Notes under the pieces: generated by a model
What the model saw: only the letters and a program-made list of their open reading frames with translations
What the model was told of the DNA's origin: nothing
Databases searched by the model: none
Translations under genes and position numbers: made by a program
Shown: one piece after another, positions 62,838 to 64,000 of the stretch
Position numbering within the stretch: the first letter of the stretch is position 1
Layout of the letters: every line of letters begins with the position of its first letter
Assembly (NCBI GenBank): GCA_027605045.1
Contig: JAQFWX010000011.1
Coordinates: forward strand, 248,001-312,000
DNA from: Phallus indusiatus
Lineage: Eukaryota; Basidiomycota; Agaricomycetes; Phallales; Phallaceae
Direction: 5' to 3'
Length of the DNA stretch: 64,000 bases

Positions 62838-63786
62838 TATGTTTCACCATACTCACACTTAACGGTCGTGTATAAATCATCTCAGGAGTTTGTAACGTTA
62901 AAGCAGACTCAACTAAGCTTTACCGTGAAGAAACATCGCTTCGAAATTCAAAATATCCTCAACAGAGCAAAACAACAGGTGAGAGTCTCCATTCATTCCG
63001 AAGGAAAGTCCTGGTCCACATATCTCCGGATCGTAAAAGACAGCAATAGATCCTTGGTTTGCGGTTTGTATTTATTGTTCCTAACTTGTAAAATAAATTC
63101 TAACCAGATAATCTCCTAGTTAAATTCGCACAAATCTGGAAAATCGTATCTTTAATCCCAAATGTAAGAGCGCAGTTTTGTATTCTCACTAGTACCTTTA
63201 ATTACCCGTCTTTCAGATTCTTCAATGGATGGTGCTTGGGCTCACAATATCAAAGAATTACCTAAAAAAACTGTTATTCATTCATGATCACGAAAATGAA
63301 GTGGACTGACTGTCTTATCCCTGATCCCATATGTAAGAGCGCAGTTTTATATTCTCAATAGTACCTTTGATCATCCGTTTCTTAGATTCTTCAAATAAAT
63401 GGTATTCAGGATCACAAAATCAAAGAACTCTTTGAAACATTGTTGTCTATTTATGAGTATTTAAACGAAGTGGATAGACTGGCTGTCCTCAGAGACATTC
63501 AAGTGACCAGTTGAAGCTTCTCATCGACAAAACTTGTGAATGCACTGAATTCATACAAAACTACACAGAAAATCATGCAGGTATTTACTTTCCTTTTATT
63601 ACCAAAGCTTCAAAGTACAAGCCATGTGATATTTTGTCAGCCATGAAGTTTTTCAAAGGGCCTATTTTTGATGAAAAGATTTCGGGATTCAAGAAATCGT
63701 TCGACCAAATCAAGGAAAACAATCGGGACCTTTTTTTGCTTGACATAGCGTCAAACATCGGTATAGTTTTATTGTCCCCAGTATGA
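62838..63786 (+). pseudogene. Decayed N-terminal domain of an NLR-like (STAND) protein
   Basis: Coding remnants read FVTLKQTQLSFTVKKHR, then HKIKELFETLLSIYEYLNEV and DRLAVLRDIQ, then in another frame DQLKLLIDKTCECTEFIQNY, and FFKGPIFDEKISGFKKSFDQ with IKENNRDLFLLDI. The last block matches the KVLKGPxWDxKLxxFxxxF pattern that precedes NACHT domains in many Agaricomycete NLR-like proteins, and the spacing of the blocks agrees. The frame breaks between RDIQ and DQLK (near 63503), the preceding exon and its intron occur twice (63146-63483), and no NACHT, WD40 or other effector part follows before the window ends. I therefore call it a fragment or pseudogene; an unrecognised splice could still rescue the frame. 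Confidence 0.5.
63146..63483. repeat. Tandem duplication of about 169 bp, intron plus exon
   Basis: Two diverged direct copies, offset 169 bp: GTAAGAGCGCAGTTTT occurs at 63164 and 63333, followed by TATTCTCA, GTACCTTT, CAGATTCTTCAA or TAGATTCTTCAA and the AAATCAAAGAA-type segment in both. Copy 2 keeps the longer open frame. Confidence 0.8.
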
Positions 63787-63926
63787 ACTTGATTCCTTAC
63801 ATATTGTTGTCAGAGATTTCCGGACGTCTTGATGGCATACAATACGCCAGTGGTGTTGGGCTGGTTAAGGGGAAAAAATGCTGCCGGGGACTCGCCAAAC
63901 ACTCATAAAAGAAATAGAAGAATGGT

Positions 63927-63992
63927 ATGCCCCCAGCCGAAGATTGTGTATACGTGGAGAAAGGCTGGACGATTGCTTTAGGGGCTTGTTGA
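63927..63992 (+). pseudogene. Third HIT-gene fragment
   Basis: The end of the window repeats the last codons of the second HIT gene: AAAGGCTGGACGATTGCTTT, then AGGGGCTTGTTGATATCCTA, against 62265-62305. Just upstream, PPAEDCV corresponds to its PPEDRV, fused directly in frame to VEKGWTIALGAC, so the whole catalytic HIT motif has been deleted. Not functional as a HIT protein. Confidence 0.7.
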
Positions 63993-64000
63993 TATCCTAG

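Noticed and set aside
63146..63483. Direct repeats considered as terminal repeats of a mobile element
   Set aside because: The units are adjacent, lack terminal inverted motifs and target-site duplication, and each contains a splice acceptor and exon-like sequence; exon duplication explains them better.

Overview
The window is nuclear DNA of a filamentous fungus, almost certainly a basidiomycete of the Agaricomycotina. Genes are split by many short introns (mostly 50-60 nt, GT-AG), are packed on both strands with short divergent promoters, and match basidiomycete families, including an N-terminal helical domain typical of agaricomycete NLR-like proteins near the right edge. I saw no rRNA, tRNA, CRISPR array, prophage or intact transposon. 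Genus cannot be told from the sequence alone. Exon joins were inferred by reading frames across splice sites; no transcript data were available.

Layout. 0-0.85 kb: 3' part of a helical, possibly pore-forming-toxin-like gene. 2.6-5.2 kb: membrane-anchored YtcJ-type amidohydrolase. 5.4-9.0 kb: TRAP-alpha homologue, VPS71/ZNHIT1 and SWD2/WDR82. 10.4-11.8 kb: alpha/beta hydrolase. 13.4-15.5 kb: LAMMER kinase. 16.8-19.2 kb: Rieske-FAD oxidoreductase of AIFM3 type. 19.7-20.1 kb: small complex I subunit. 20.3-24.7 kb: MYST acetyltransferase with a double PHD finger. 25.0-26.8 kb: DUF3445 haem-dependent N-demethylase-like enzyme. 29.2-31.4 kb: PHO84-type phosphate transporter. 32.7-35.2 kb: UBP8 deubiquitinase. 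35.3-37.7 kb: two-RRM RNA-binding protein. 37.5-41.5 kb: a segmental duplication carrying two copies of an undescribed Asp-rich membrane protein. 41.7-42.6 kb: RPB5. 42.9-44.3 kb: DUF1295 reductase-like membrane protein. 45.3 kb: DUF1748. 46.3 kb: MED22. 47.8-50.2 kb: F-box/LRR protein. 50.8-53.8 kb: vacuolar Ca2+/H+ exchanger. 54.1-59.7 kb: divergent pair FOX2 and enoyl-CoA hydratase/isomerase. 60.4-62.3 kb: two tandem HIT-domain genes. 62.8-64.0 kb: decaying NLR-like N-terminal fragment, then a third HIT fragment.

How they fit together. Most of the window is housekeeping, with many transcription and chromatin genes (SWR1, COMPASS/CPF, a MYST acetyltransferase, SAGA, Mediator and RNA polymerase subunits). 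The clearest functional pairing is FOX2 with the enoyl-CoA hydratase/isomerase, which share a promoter of about 240 bp. The recently changing parts are the 37.5-41.5 kb duplication and the right edge from 60.4 kb. The best candidate for something undescribed is the duplicated preproprotein family: signal peptide, dibasic KR site, long Asp/Gly/Pro-rich ectodomain with a hexapeptide minisatellite, one membrane span and a short basic cytosolic tail.
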